From the NCBI GenBank assembly GCA_964017155.1, contig OZ024857.1, positions 20,341,404 to 20,405,403 of the forward strand: 64,000 bases of DNA. The letters are read 5' to 3'. Below are positions 41,061 through 54,625 of this stretch, in pieces (within the stretch, counting starts at the first letter, position 1; each line of letters opens with the position of its first letter). The position numbers were made by a program, and so were the translations under genes. The stretch comes from Oasisia sp. SBJ-2009. Its lineage: Eukaryota; Annelida; Polychaeta; Sabellida; Siboglinidae. Under the pieces are notes generated by a model. It did no database searches. It was given only the letters and a program-made list of their open reading frames with translations, and had not been told where the DNA came from.

Positions 41061-42029
41061 CTCTGTTGAGATGTCTGGGACCACAACTCCTCTGTTGATA
41101 TGTCTGGGATCACAATCTCCTCTGTTGAGATGTCTGGGACCACAATCTCCTCTGTTGAGATGTTTGGGACCACAATCTCCTCTGTTGAGATGTCTGAGAT
41201 CACAATCTCCTCTGTTGAGATGTCTGGGACCACAATCTCCTCTGTTGAGATGTCTGTGACCAGAATTTCCTCTGTTGAGATATTTGGGACCACAATCTCC
41301 TCTGTTGAGATATCTGGGACCACAGTCTCCTCTGTCGAGATGTATGGGACCACAATCTCCTCTGTTGATATGTCTGTGATCACAATCTCCTCTGTTGAGA
41401 TGTCTGGGACCACAATCTCCTCTGTTGAGATGTCTGTGACCACAATTTCCTCTGTTGAGATGTTTGGGACCACAATCTCCTCTGTTGAGAAGTCAGGGAC
41501 CACAGGCTCCTCTGTTGAGATGTCAGGGACCGAAATCTCCTCTGTTTAGATGTCTGGGATCACAATCTCCTCTGTCGAGATGTCTGAGACCACAATCTCA
41601 TCTGTTGTTATGTCTGGGATCACAATCTCCTCTGTTGAGATGTCTGGGACCACAAACTCCTCTGTTGAGATGTCTGTGAACACAATTTCCTCTGTTGAGA
41701 TGTTTGGGACCACAATCTCCTCTGTTGAGATGTCTGGAACCATAATCTCATCTACTGAGATGTCTGGGACCACAATCTCCTCTGTTGAGATGTCTGGGAC
41801 CATAATCTCCTCTGTTGAGATGTCTGTGACCACAGTTTCCTCTGTTGAGATGTTTGGGACCACAATCTCCTCTGTTGAGATGTCTGGAACCACAATCTCC
41901 TCTACTGAGATGTCTGGGACCACAATGTCCTCTGTTGAGAACCACAATCTCCTCTGTTGAGATGTCTGGGACAACAATCTCCTCTGTTGAGATGTCTGGG
42001 ACCACAATCTCCTCTGTTGAGATGTCTGG

Positions 42030-45000
42030 GACCGCAATCTCCTCTGTTGAGATGTCTGGTACCACAAACTCCTCTACTGAGATGTCTGGGACCACAATCT
42101 CCTCTGTTAAGATGTCTGGGACCATAGTCTCCTCTGTTGAGATGTCAGGGACCGCAATCTACTCTGTTGAGATGTCTGGGACCACAATCTCCTCTACTGA
42201 GATGTCTTGGACCACAATCTCCTCTGTTGATATGTCTGGGATCGCAATCTCCTCTGTTGAAATGTCTGGGACCACAACCTCCTCTGTTGAGATGTCTGGG
42301 ACCACAATCTCCTCTGTTGAGATGTCTGGGACCACAAACTCCTCTGTTGAGATGTCTGTGACCATAATTTCCTCTGTTGAGATGTTTGGGACCACAATCT
42401 CCTCTGTTGAGATGTCTGGAACCATAATCTCATCTACTGAGATGTCTGGGACCACAATCTTCTCTGTTGAGATGTCTGGGACCATAATCTCCTCTGTTGA
42501 GATGTATGTGACCACAATTTCCTCTGTTGAGATGTTTGGGACCACAATCTCCTCTGTTGAGATGTCTGGGACCACAATCTCCTCTGTTGAGATGTCTGGG
42601 ACCACAGTCTCCTCTGTCGCGATGTCTGAGACCACAATCTCCTCTGTTGGTATGTCTGGGATCACAATCTCCTCTGTTGAGATGTCTGGGACCACAATCT
42701 CCTCTGTTGAGATGTTTGGGACCACAATCTCCTCTGTTGAGATGTCTGGGACCACAGTCTCCTCTGTTGAGATGTCTGGGACCACAATCTCCTCTGTTGA
42801 GATGTCTGGGACCACAGGCTCCTCTGTTGAGATGTCAGGGACAGAAATCTCCTCTGTTGAGATGTCTGAGACCGAAATCTCCTCTGTTGATATGTCTGGG
42901 ACCACAATCTCCTCTGTTGAGATGTCTGGGACCACAATCTCCTCTACTGAGATGTCTGGGACCACAATCTCCTCTGTTGAGATGTCTGGGATCACAATCT
43001 CCTCTGTTGAGATGTCTGGGACCACAATCTCCTCTGATGAGATGTCTGGGACCACAGTCTCCTCTGTTGAGATGTCAGGGACCACAGTCTCCTCTGTTGA
43101 GATGTCTGGGACCACAATCTCCTTTCCTGAGATGTCTGGGACCACAATCTCCGCTCCTGAGATGTCTGGGACCACAATCTCCTCTGTTGAGCACCACAAT
43201 CTCCTCTACTGAGATGTCTGGGACCACAATCTCCTCTGTTGAGGACCACAATCTCCTCTGTTGAGATGTCTAGGACCACAATCTCCTCTGTTGAGATGTC
43301 TGGGACCACAGTTCTTCTGTTGAGATGTCAGGGACCGCAATCTCCTCTGTTGAGATGTCTGGGACCACAGTTCTTCTGTTGAGATGTCAGGGACCGCAAT
43401 CTCCTCTGTTGAGATGTCTGGTACCACAAACTCCTCTGTTGAGATGTCTGTGACCACAATTTCCTCTGTTGAGATGTTTGGGACCACAATCTCCTCTGTT
43501 GAGATGTCTGGAACCATAATCTCATCTACTGAGATGTCTGGGACCACAATCTCCTCTGTTGAGATGTCTGGGACCACAATCTCCTCTGTTGAGATGTCAG
43601 GGACCGCAATCTCCTCTGTTGAGATGTCTGGGACCACAATCTCCTCTACTGAGATGTCTGGGACAACAATCTCCTCTGTTGATATATCTGGGATCACAAT
43701 CTCCTCTGTTGAAATGTCTGGGACCACACTCTCCTCTGTTGAGATGTCTGGGACCACAATCTCCTCTGTTGAGATGTCTGGGACCACAGTCTCCTCTGTC
43801 GAGATGTCTGAGACCACAATCTCCTCTGTTGATATGTCTGGGATCACAATCTCCTCTGTTGAGATGTCTGGGACCACAATCTCCTCTGTTGAGATGTCTG
43901 GGACCACAATCTCCTCTGTTGAGATGTCTGGGACCACAGGCTCCTCTGTTGAGATGTCAGGGACCGAAATCTCCTCTGTTTAGATGTCTGGGATCACAAT
44001 CTCCTCTGTTGAGATGTCTGGGACCACAATCTCCTCTACTGAGATGTCTGGGACCACAGTCTCCTCTGTTGAGATGTCCGGAACCATAATCTTATCTACT
44101 GAGATGTCTGGGACCACAATCTCCTCTGTTGAGATGTCTGGGACCACAATCTCCTCTGATGAGATGTCTGGGACCACAATCTCCTCTGTTGAGATGTCAG
44201 GGACCACAGTCTCCTCTGTTGAGATGTCTGGGACCACAATCTCCTCTCCTGAGATGTCTGGGACCACAATCTCCTCTGTTGAGCACCACAATCTCCTCTA
44301 CTGAGATGTCTGGGACCACAATCTCCTCTGTTGACGACTACTATCTCCTCTGTTGAGATGTCTGGGAACACAATCTCCTCTGTTGAGATATCTGGGACCA
44401 CAGTTCTTCTGTTGAGATGTCAGGGACCGCAATCTCCTCTGTTGAGATGTTTGGGACCACAGTCTTCTCTGTTGAGATGTCTGGGACCACAATCTCCTCT
44501 CCTGAGATGTCTGGGACCACAATCTCCTCTGTTGAGCACCACAATCTCCTCTACTGAGATGTCTGGGACCACAATCTCCTCTGTTGAGATGTCTGGGACC
44601 ATAATCTCCTCTGTTGAGATGTCTGTGACCACAATTTCCTCTGTTGAGATGTCTTGGACCACAATCTGCTCTATTGAGATGTCTGGGATCACAATTTCCT
44701 CTGTTGAGGACCAAAGTCTCCTCTGTTGATATGGCTGGGACGACAATATCCTCCGTTGAGATGTCTGGGACCACAATCTCCTCTATTGAGATGTCTGGGA
44801 CCACAAACTCCTCTAATGAGATGTCTGGGACCACAATATCCTCTGTTGAGATGTCTGGAACCATAATCTCATCTACTGAGATGTCTGGGACCACAATCTC
44901 CTCTGTTGATATGTCTGGGATCACAATCTCCTCTGTTGAGATGTCTGGGACCATAATCTCCTCTGTTGAGATGTCTGTGACCACAATTTCCTCTGTTGAG

Positions 45001-48000
45001 ATGTTTGGGACCACAATCTCCTCTGTTGAGCACCACAATCTCCTCTACTGAGATGTCTGGGACCACAATGTCCTCTGTTGAGGACCACAATCTCCTCTGT
45101 TGAGATGTCTGGGACAACAATCTCCTCTGTTGAGATGTCTGGGACCACAATCTCCTCTGTTGAGATGTCTGGGACCGCAATCTCCTCTGTTGAGATGTCT
45201 GGTACCACAAACTCCTCTACTGAGATGTCTGGGACCACAATCTCCTCTGTTAAGATGTCTGGGACCATAGTCTCCTCTGTTGAGATGTCAGGGACCGCAA
45301 TCTCCTCTGTTGAGATGTCTGGGACCACAATCTCCTCTACTGAGATGTCTGGGACCACAATCTCCTCTGTTGATATGTCTGGGATCACAATCTCCTCTGT
45401 TGAAATGTCTGGGACCACAATCTCCTCTGTTGAGATGTCTGGGACCACAATCTCCTCTGTTGAGATGTCTGGGACGACAGTCTCCTCTGTCGAGATGTCT
45501 GAGACCACAATCTCCTCTGTTGATATGTCTGGGATCACAATCTCCTCTGTTGAGATGTCTGGGACCACAAACTCCTCTGTTGAGATGTCTGTGACCATAA
45601 TTTCCTCTGTTGAGATGTTTGGGACCACAATCTCCTCTGTTGAGATGTCTGGAACCATAATCTCAACTACTGAGATGTCTGGGACCACAATCTTCTCTGT
45701 TGAGATGTCTGGGACCATAATCTCCTCTGTTGAGATGTATGTGACCACAATTTCCTCTGTTGAGATGTTTGGGACCACAATCTCCTCTGTTGAGATGTCT
45801 GCGACCACAATCTCCTCTGTTGAGATGTCTGGGACCACAGTCTCCTCTGTCGAGATGTCTGAGACCACAATCTCCTCTGTTGGTATGTCTGGGATCACAA
45901 TCTCCTCTGTTGAGATGTCTGGGACCACAATCTCCTCTGTTGAGATGTTTGGGACCACAATCTCCTCTGTTGAGATGTCTGGGACCACAATCTCCTCTGT
46001 TGAGATGTCTGGGACCACAATCTCCTCTGTTGAGATGTCTGGGACCACATGCTCCTCTGTTGAGATGTCAGGGACCGAAATCTCCTCTGTTGAGATGTCT
46101 GAGACCGAAATCTCCTCTGTTGATATGTCTGGGACCACAATCTCCTCTGTTGAGATGTCTGGGACCGCAATCTCCTCTGTTGAGATGTCTGGTACCACAA
46201 ACTCCTCTACTGAGATGTCTGGGACCACAATCTCCTCTGTTAAGATGTCTGGGACCATAGTCTCCTCTGTTGAGATGTCAGGGACCGCAATCTACTCTGT
46301 TGAGATGTCTGGGACCACAATCTCCTCTACTGAGATGTCTTGGACCACAATCTCCTCTGTTGATATGTCTGGGATCGCAATCTCCTCTGTTGAAATGTCT
46401 GGGACCACAACCTCCTCTGTTGAGATGTCTGGGACCACAATCTCCTCTGTTGAGATGTCTGGGACCACAAACTCCTCTGTTGAGATGTCTGTGACCATAA
46501 TTTCCTCTGTTGAGATGTTTGGGACCACAATCTCCTCTGTTGAGATGTCTGGAACCATAATCTCATCTACTGAGATGTCTGGGACCACAATCTTCTCTGT
46601 TGAGATGTCTGGGACCATAATCTCCTCTGTTGAGATGTATGTGACCACAATTTCCTCTGTTGAGATGTTTGGGACCACAATCTCCTCTGTTGAGATGTCT
46701 GGGACCACAATCTCCTCTGTTGAGATGTCTGGGACCACAGTCTCCTCTGTCGCGATGTCTGAGACCACAATCTCCTCTGTTGGTATGTCTGGGATCACAA
46801 TCTCCTCTGTTGAGATGTCTGGGACCACAATCTCCTCTGTTGAGATGTTTGGGACCACAATCTCCTCTGTTGAGATGTCTGGGACCACAGTCTCCTCTGT
46901 TGAGATGTCTGGGACCACAATCTCCTCTGTTGAGATGTCTGGGACCACAGGCTCCTCTGTTGAGATGTCAGGGACAGAAATCTCCTCTGTTGAGATGTCT
47001 GAGACCGAAATCTCCTCTGTTGATATGTCTGGGACCACAATCTCCTCTGTTGAGATGTCTGGGACCACAATCTCCTCTACTGAGATGTCTGGGACCACAA
47101 TCTCCTCTGTTGAGATGTCTGGGATCACAATCTCCTCTGTTGAGATGTCTGGGACCACAATCTCCTCTGATGAGATGTCTGGGACCACAGTCTCCTCTGT
47201 TGAGATGTCAGGGACCACAGTCTCCTCTGTTGAGATGTCTGGGACCACAATCTCCTTTCCTGAGATGTCTGGGACCACAATCTCCTCTCCTGAGATGTCT
47301 GGGACCACAATCTCCTCTGTTGAGCACCACAATCTCCTCTACTGAGATGTCTGGGACCACAATCTCCTCTGTTGAGGACCACAATCTCCTCTGTTGAGAT
47401 GTCTAGGACCACAATCTCCTCTGTTGAGATGTCTGGGACCACAGTTCTTCTGTTGAGATGTCAGGGACCGCAATCTCCTCTGTTGAGATGTCTGGGACCA
47501 CAGTTCTTCTGTTGAGATGTCAGGGACCGCAATCTCCTCTGTTGAGATGTCTGGTACCACAAACTCCTCTGTTGAGATGTCTGTGACCACAATTTCCTCT
47601 GTTGAGATGTTTGGGACCACAATCTCCTCTGTTGAGATGTCTGGAACCATAATCTCATCTACTGAGATGTCTGGGACCACAATCTCCTCTGTTGAGATGT
47701 CTGGGACCACAATCTCCTCTGTTGAGATGTCAGGGACCGCAATCTCCTCTGTTGAGATGTCTGGGACCACAATCTCCTCTACTGAGATGTCTGGGACAAC
47801 AATCTCCTCTGTTGATATATCTGGGATCACAATCTCCTCTGTTGAAATGTCTGGGACCACACTCTCCTCTGTTGAGATGTCTGGGACCACAATCTCCTCT
47901 GTTGAGATGTCTGGGACCACAGTCTCCTCTGTCGAGATGTCTGAGACCACAATCTCCTCTGTTGATATGTCTGGGATCACAATCTCCTCTGTTGAGATGT

Positions 48001-50290
48001 CTGGGACCACAATCTCCTCTGTTGAGATGTCTGGGACCACAATCTCCTCTGTTGAGATGTCTGGGACCACAGGCTCCTCTGTTGAGATGTCAGGGACCGA
48101 AATCTCCTCTGTTTAGATGTCTGGGATCACAATCTCCTCTGTTGAGATGTCTGGGACCACAATCTCCTCTACTGAGATGTCTGGGACCACAGTCTCCTCT
48201 GTTGAGATGTCCGGAACCATAATCTTATCTACTGAGATGTCTGGGACCACAATCTCCTCTGTTGAGATGTCTGGGACCACAATCTCCTCTGATGAGATGT
48301 CTGGGACCACAATCTCCTCTGTTGAGATGTCAGGGACCACAGTCCCCTCTGTTGAGATGTCTGGGACCACAATCTCCTCTCCTGAGATGTCTGGGACCAC
48401 AATCTCCTCTGTTGAGCACCACAATCTCCTCTACTGAGATGTCTGGGACCACAATCTCCTCTGTTGACGACTACTATCTCCTCTGTTGAGATGTCTGGGA
48501 ACACAATCTCCTCTGTTGAGATATCTGGGACCACAGTTCTTCTGTTGAGATGTCAGGGACCGCAATCTCCTCTGTTGAGATGTTTGGGACCACAGTCTTC
48601 TCTGTTGAGATGTCTGGGACCACAATCTCCTCTCCTGAGATGTCTGGGACCACAATCTCCTCTGTTGAGCACCACAATCTCCTCTACTGAGATGTCTGGG
48701 ACCACAATCTCCTCTGTTGAGATGTCTGGGACCATAATCTCCTCTGTTGAGATGTCTGTGACCACAATTTCCTCTGTTGAGATGTCTTGGACCACAATCT
48801 GCTCTATTGAGATGTCTGGGATCACAATTTCCTCTGTTGAGGACCAAAGTCTCCTCTGTTGATATGGCTGGGACGACAATATCCTCCGTTGAGATGTCTG
48901 GGACCACAATCTCCTCTATTGAGATGTCTGGGACCACAAACTCCTCTAATGAGATGTCTGGGACCACAATATCCTCTGTTGAGATGTCTGGAACCATAAT
49001 CTCATCTACTGAGATGTCTGGGACCACAATCTCCTCTGTTGATATGTCTGGGATCACAATCTCCTCTGTTGAGATGTCTGGGACCATAATCTCCTCTGTT
49101 GAGATGTCTGTGACCACAATTTCCTCTGTTGAGATGTTTGGGACCACAATCTCCTCTGTTGAGCACCACAATCTCCTCTACTGAGATGTCTGGGACCACA
49201 ATGTCCTCTGTTGAGGACCACAATCTCCTCTGTTGAGATGTCTGGGACAACAATCTCCTCTGTTGAGATGTCTGGGACCACAATCTCCTCTGTTGAGATG
49301 TCTGGGACCGCAATCTCCTCTGTTGAGATGTCTGGTACCACAAACTCCTCTACTGAGATGTCTGGGACCACAATCTCCTCTGTTAAGATGTCTGGGACCA
49401 TAGTCTCCTCTGTTGAGATGTCAGGGACCGCAATCTCCTCTGTTGAGATGTCTGGGACCACAATCTCCTCTACTGAGATGTCTGGGACCACAATCTCCTC
49501 TGTTGATATGTCTGGGATCACAATCTCCTCTGTTGAAATGTCTGGGACCACAATCTCCTCTGTTGAGATGTCTGGGACCACAATCTCCTCTGTTGAGATG
49601 TCTGGGACGACAGTCTCCTCTGTCGAGATGTCTGAGACCACAATCTCCTCTGTTGATATGTCTGGGATCACAATCTCCTCTGTTGAGATGTCTGGGACCA
49701 CAAACTCCTCTGTTGAGATGTCTGTGACCATAATTTCCTCTGTTGAGATGTTTGGGACCACAATCTCCTCTGTTGAGATGTCTGGAACCATAATCTCATC
49801 TACTGAGATGTCTGGGACCACAATCTTCTCTGTTGAGATGTCTGGGACCATAATCTCCTCTGTTGAGATGTATGTGACCACAATTTCCTCTGTTGAGATG
49901 TTTGGGACCACAATCTCCTCTGTTGAGATGTCTGCGACCACAATCTCCTCTGTTGAGATGTCTGGGACCACAGTCTCCTCTGTCGAGATGTCTGAGACCA
50001 CAATCTCCTCTGTTGGTATGTCTGGGATCACAATCTCCTCTGTTGAGATGTCTGGGACCACAATCTCCTCTGTTGAGATGTTTGGGACCACAATCTCCTC
50101 TGTTGAGATGTCTGGGACCACAATCTCCTCTGTTGAGATGTCTGGGACCACAATCTCCTCTGTTGAGATGTCTGGGACCACATGCTCCTCTGTTGAGATG
50201 TCAGGGACCGAAATCTCCTCTGTTGAGATGTCTGAGACCGAAATCTCCTCTGTTGATATGTCTGGGACCACAATCTCCTCTGTTGAGATG
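42030..50290. repeat. Tandem pair of 4,133-bp satellite higher-order repeats
   Basis: About 42030-46160 and 46163-50290 align at an offset of 4,133 bp over most of their length. They share variants that I see nowhere else, such as CCTTTCCTGAG (43124, 47257) and GACTACTATCTCC (44337, 48470). Private differences (CCGCTCC at 43152; AGTCCCC at 48343) are few. Boundaries are approximate. Confidence 0.75.
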
Positions 50291-53200
50291 TCTGGGACCA
50301 TAATCTCATCTACTGAGATGTCTGGGACCACAATCTCCTCTGTTGAGATGTCTGGGATCACAATCTCCTCTGTTGAGATGTCTGGGACCACAATCTCCTC
50401 TGATGAGATGTCTGGGACCACAATCTCCTCTGTTGAGATGTCAGGGACCACAGTCTCCTCTGTTGAGATGTCTGGGACCACAATCTCCTCTCCTGAGATG
50501 TCTGGGACCACAATCTCCTCTCCTGAGATGTCTGGGACCACAATCTCCTCTGTTGAGCACCACAATCTCCTCTACTGAGATGTCTGGGACCACAATCTCC
50601 TCTGTTGAGGACCACAATCTCCTCTGTTGAGATGTCTAGGACCACAATCTCCTCTGTTGAGATGTCTGGGACCACAGTTCTTCTGTTGAGATGTCAGGGA
50701 CCGCAATCTCCTCTGTTGAGATGTCTGGGACCACAGTTCTTCTGTTGAGATGTCAGAGACCGCAATCTCCTCTGTTGAGATGTCTGGTACCACAAACTCC
50801 TCTGTTGAGATGTCTGTGACCACAATTTCCTCTGTTGAGATGTTTGGGACCACAATCTCCTCTGTTGAGATGTCTGGAACCATAATCTCATCTACTGAGA
50901 TGTCTGGGACCACAATCTCCTCTGTTGAGATGTCTGGGACCACAGTCTCCTCTGTTGAGATGTCAGGGACCGCAATCTCCTCTGTTGAGATGTCTGGGAC
51001 CACAATCTCCTCTACTGAGATGTCTGGGACAACAATCTCCTCTGTTGATATATCTGGGATCACAATCTCCTCTTTTGAAATGTCTGGGACCACACTCTCC
51101 TCTGTTGAGATGTCTGGGACCACAATCTCCTCTGTTGAGATGTCTGGGACCACAGTCTCCTCTGTCGAGATGTCTGAGACCACAATCTCCTCTGTTGATA
51201 TGTCTGGGATCACAATCTCCTCTGTTGAGATGTCTGGGACCACAATCTCCTCTGTTGAGATGTCTGGGACCACAATCTCCTCTGTTGAGATGTCTGGGAC
51301 CACAGGCTCCTCTGTTGAGATGTCAGGGACCGAAATCTCCTCTGTTTAGATGTCTGGGATCACAATCTCCTCTGTCGAGATGTCTGAGACCACAATCTCA
51401 TCTGTTGTTATGTCTGGGATCACAATCTCCTCTGTTGAGATGTCTGGGACCACAAACTCCTCTGTTGAGATGTCTGTGACCACAATTTCCTCTGTTGAGA
51501 TGTTTGGGACCACAATCTCCTCTGTTGAGATGTCTGGAACCATAATCTCATCTACTGAGATGTCTGGGACCACAATCTCCTCTGTTGAGATGTCTGGGAC
51601 CATAATCTCCTCTGTTGAGATGTCTGTGACCACAGTTTCCTCTGTTGAGATGTTTGGGACCACAATCTCCTCTGTTGAGATGTCTGGAACCATAATCTCA
51701 TCTACTGAGATGTATGTGACCACAATCTCCTCTGTTGAGATGTCTGGGACCATAATCTCCTCTGTTGAGATGTCTGTGACCACAGTTTCCTCTGTTGAGA
51801 TGTTTGGGACCACAATCTCCTCTGTTGAGATGTCTGGGACCACAACTCCTCTGTTGATATGTCTGGGATCACAATCTCCTCTGTTGAGATGTCTGGGACC
51901 ACAATCTCCTCTGTTGAGATGTTTGGGACCACAATCTCCTCTGTTGAGATGTCTGAGATCACAATCTCCTCTGTTGAGATGTCTGGGACCACAATCTCCT
52001 CTGTTGAGATGTCTGTGACCAGAATTTCCTCTGTTGAGATATTTGGGACCACAATCTCCTCTGTTGAGATATCTGGGACCACAGTCTCCTCTGTCGAGAT
52101 GTATGGGACCACAATCTCCTCTGTTGATATGTCTGGGATCACAATCTCCTCTGTTGAGATGTCTGGGACCACAATCTCCTCTGTTGAGATGTCTGTGACC
52201 ACAATTTCCTCTGTTGAGATGTTTGGGACCACAATCTCCTCTGTTGAGAAGTCAGGGACCACAATCTCCTCTGTTGAGATGTCTGGGACCACAAACTCCT
52301 CTACTGAGATGTCTGGGACGACAATCTCCTCTGTTGAGATGTCTGGGAACACAGGCTCCTCTGTTGAGATGTCAGGGACTGAAAACTCCTCTGTTGAGAT
52401 GTCTGGGACCACAATCTCCTCTGTTGAGATGTCTGGGACCACAATCTCCTCTACTGAGATGTCTGGGACCACAATCTCCTCTGTTGAGATGTCTGGAACC
52501 ATAATATCATCTACTGAGATGTCTGGGACCACAATCTCCTCTGTTGAGATGTCTGGGACCACAATCTCTTCTGTTGAGATGTCAGGGACCACAGTCTCCT
52601 CTGTTGAGATGTCTGGGACCACAATCTCCTCTCCTGTGATGTCTGGGACCACAATCTCCTCTGTTGAGCACCACAATCTCCTCTACTGAGATGTCTGGGA
52701 CCACAATCTCCTCTGTTGAGGACCACAGTCTCCTCTGTTGAGATGTCTGGGACCACAATCTCCTCTGTTGAGATGTCTGGGACCACAGTTCTTCTGTTGA
52801 GATGTCAGGGACCACAATCTCCTCTGTTGAGATGTCTGGTACCACAAACTCCTCTACTGAGATGTCTGGGACCACAATCTCCTCTGTTGAGATGTCTGGG
52901 ACCACAGTCTCCTCTGTTGAGATGTCAGGGACTGCAATCTCCTCTGTTGAGATGTCTGGGACCACAATCTCCTCTACTGAGATGTCTGGGACCACAATCT
53001 CCTCTGTTGATATGTCTGGGATCACAATCTCCTCTGTTGAAATGTCTGGGACCACAATCTCCTCTGTTGAGATGTCTGGGGCCACAATCTCCTCTGTTGA
53101 GATGTCTGGGACCACAGTCTCCTCTGTCGAGATGTCTGAGACCACAATCTCCTCTGTTGATATGTCTGGGATCACAATTTTCTCTGTTGAGATGTTTGGG

Positions 53201-53823
53201 ACCACAATCTCCTCTGTTGAGATGTCTGGGACCACAATCTCCTCTGTTGAGATGTCTGGGACCACAATCTCCTCTGTTGAGATGTCTGGGACCACAATCT
53301 CCTCTACTGAGATGTCTGGGACCACAATCTCCTCTGTTGAGATGTCTGGAACTATAATCTCATCTACTGAGATGTCTGGGACCACAATCTCCTCTGTTGA
53401 GATGTCTGGGACCACAATCTCCTCTGTTGAGATGTCTGGGACCACAATCTCCTCTGTTGAGATGTCAGGGACCACAGTCTCCTCTGTTGAGATGTCTGGG
53501 ACCACAATCTCCTCTCCTGAGATGTCTGGGACCACAATCTCCTCTGTTGAGCACCACAATCTCCTCTACTGAGATGTCTGGGACCACAATCTCCTCTGTT
53601 GAGGACCACAATCTCCTCTGTTGAGATGTCTGGGACCACAATATCCTCTGTTGAGATGTCTGGGACCACAATCTCCTCTGTTGAGATGTCTGGGACCACA
53701 ATCTCCTCTGTTGAGATGTCTGGGACCACAATCTCCCCTGTTGAGATGTCTGGGACCACAATCTCCCCTGTTGAGATGTCTGGGACCACAATCTCCTCTG
53801 TTGAGATGTCTGGGACCACAATC

Positions 53824-54355
53824 CTATATTGAAAACCAATATAACAAATTGTGTAATGTAAAGTACAAATTCAGTTAAAACGATGCACGTTTCACCAATA
53901 TCAATGCACTATTACCAACAGCTTTAATTTAATTTATGTATTTCTACTTGTACATTTATTCCACATACTTTACACTGTTCTTTTACATACAGCTGCCATC
54001 ATATCATGGAAAAGGCTAAATTCAAGATAGCAATAATAATTATTAAGATATAATTGCATAAGTCACATACTTTTTTTACAAAAATTACCTTCAAATAAAT
54101 TGGCCTACCTCTGTTGCCACTGCACCCAAATAAAATAGGACAAATGAATGGTTACTTGCATAAATTGTATAATGAACTGAATATTTTTTAAATAAAAACA
54201 CTGCTTTTTGATGTAGCCAAATTTGTTCATATTTTATAAAATATTCTTTTTAACAATCACATTTATAGGTGAACATTCATTTCAGTGTTCACTCATTTAT
54301 TAAAAGTTCATGCAGAAGTAGCAACTTCTCAATGATTACATGGCTGGTAACTTAC
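53824..54355. other. AT-rich right flank of the satellite
   Basis: No gene, RNA or repeat recognised. The satellite ends in a broken unit (ATCCTATATTG) and gives way to AT-rich DNA. The LINE sequence seen at the left edge of the array does not resume. Confidence 0.5.
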
Positions 54356-54625
54356 CTGAGGTTTATGCTTCATAATGACCTTTGAAGCATCTTCGCAAAT
54401 CAATTTATGCATGTAAGAGTCTTTTGAAGCAACCCAGTGCTTGACCTTTTCCTCAATTATGGGTCCCAAAGTCTCGTCCATCCAGACACATGGCAAACCC
54501 TCGCATAATGGCTGTACTCTGTCTAATTTGGGCTGAGTAATAAGTGTTGATGAAAACTGTTGTGCTGACAAAATGGTTTGCACATGCTCGTAGAAAGAAT
54601 GGATTATGTCAGCTTTGGGGTGCAC
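54356..54625 (-). CDS. Probable internal exon of an unidentified minus-strand gene
   Basis: The minus strand is open for about 90 codons with a balanced amino-acid composition (it includes DIIHSFYEHVQTIL, CVWMDETLGPIIEEK and KHWVASKDSYMHKL). It ends in CCTCAG|GTAAGT at 54356/54355, a consensus splice donor in phase 0. No ATG starts the frame; a possible acceptor is the TGCAG near 54630. I do not recognise the protein. The 5' end overlaps the arm of the foldback element at 54610, so the acceptor may be element-derived or the exon may be part of a decayed gene. Transcription would run toward the satellite, so any downstream exon must lie in the 500 bp before the array, where I see none, or beyond the array. 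Confidence 0.45.

Larger units (their letters stand above)
11051..53823. repeat. 42.8-kb satellite array of a 30-bp unit (~1,430 units)
   Basis: One continuous head-to-tail array. The consensus unit begins GAGATGTCTGGGACC and ends ACAATCTCCTCTGTT. It is about 50% GC in AT-rich surroundings. Common variants are ATGTCAGGG or ATGTTTGGG in the head, ATCACA, ACCGCA or ACCATA in the middle, and CTACT, CTCCT, CTGAT or CTGTC at the end. Length variants recur: 22-bp units that lack ATGTCTGG, 29-bp units (CAGTTCTTCTGTT, or TCTGGACC with CTAAT) and 27-bp units. Five of six frames of the consensus lack stops (EMSGTTISSV and RCLGPQSPLL on plus; TEEIVVPDIS, QRRLWSQTSQ and NRGDCGPRHL on minus), so long open frames are expected by-products. 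The longest is 805 codons, 26367-28784 plus. I do not annotate them as genes, because the 22- and 29-bp units shift frame throughout and no start, splice or domain context supports translation. Confidence 0.98.

Noticed and set aside
11051..53823. CRISPR array, because of the regular short repeats
   Set aside because: Units are head-to-tail with no unique spacers, and the genome is eukaryotic.
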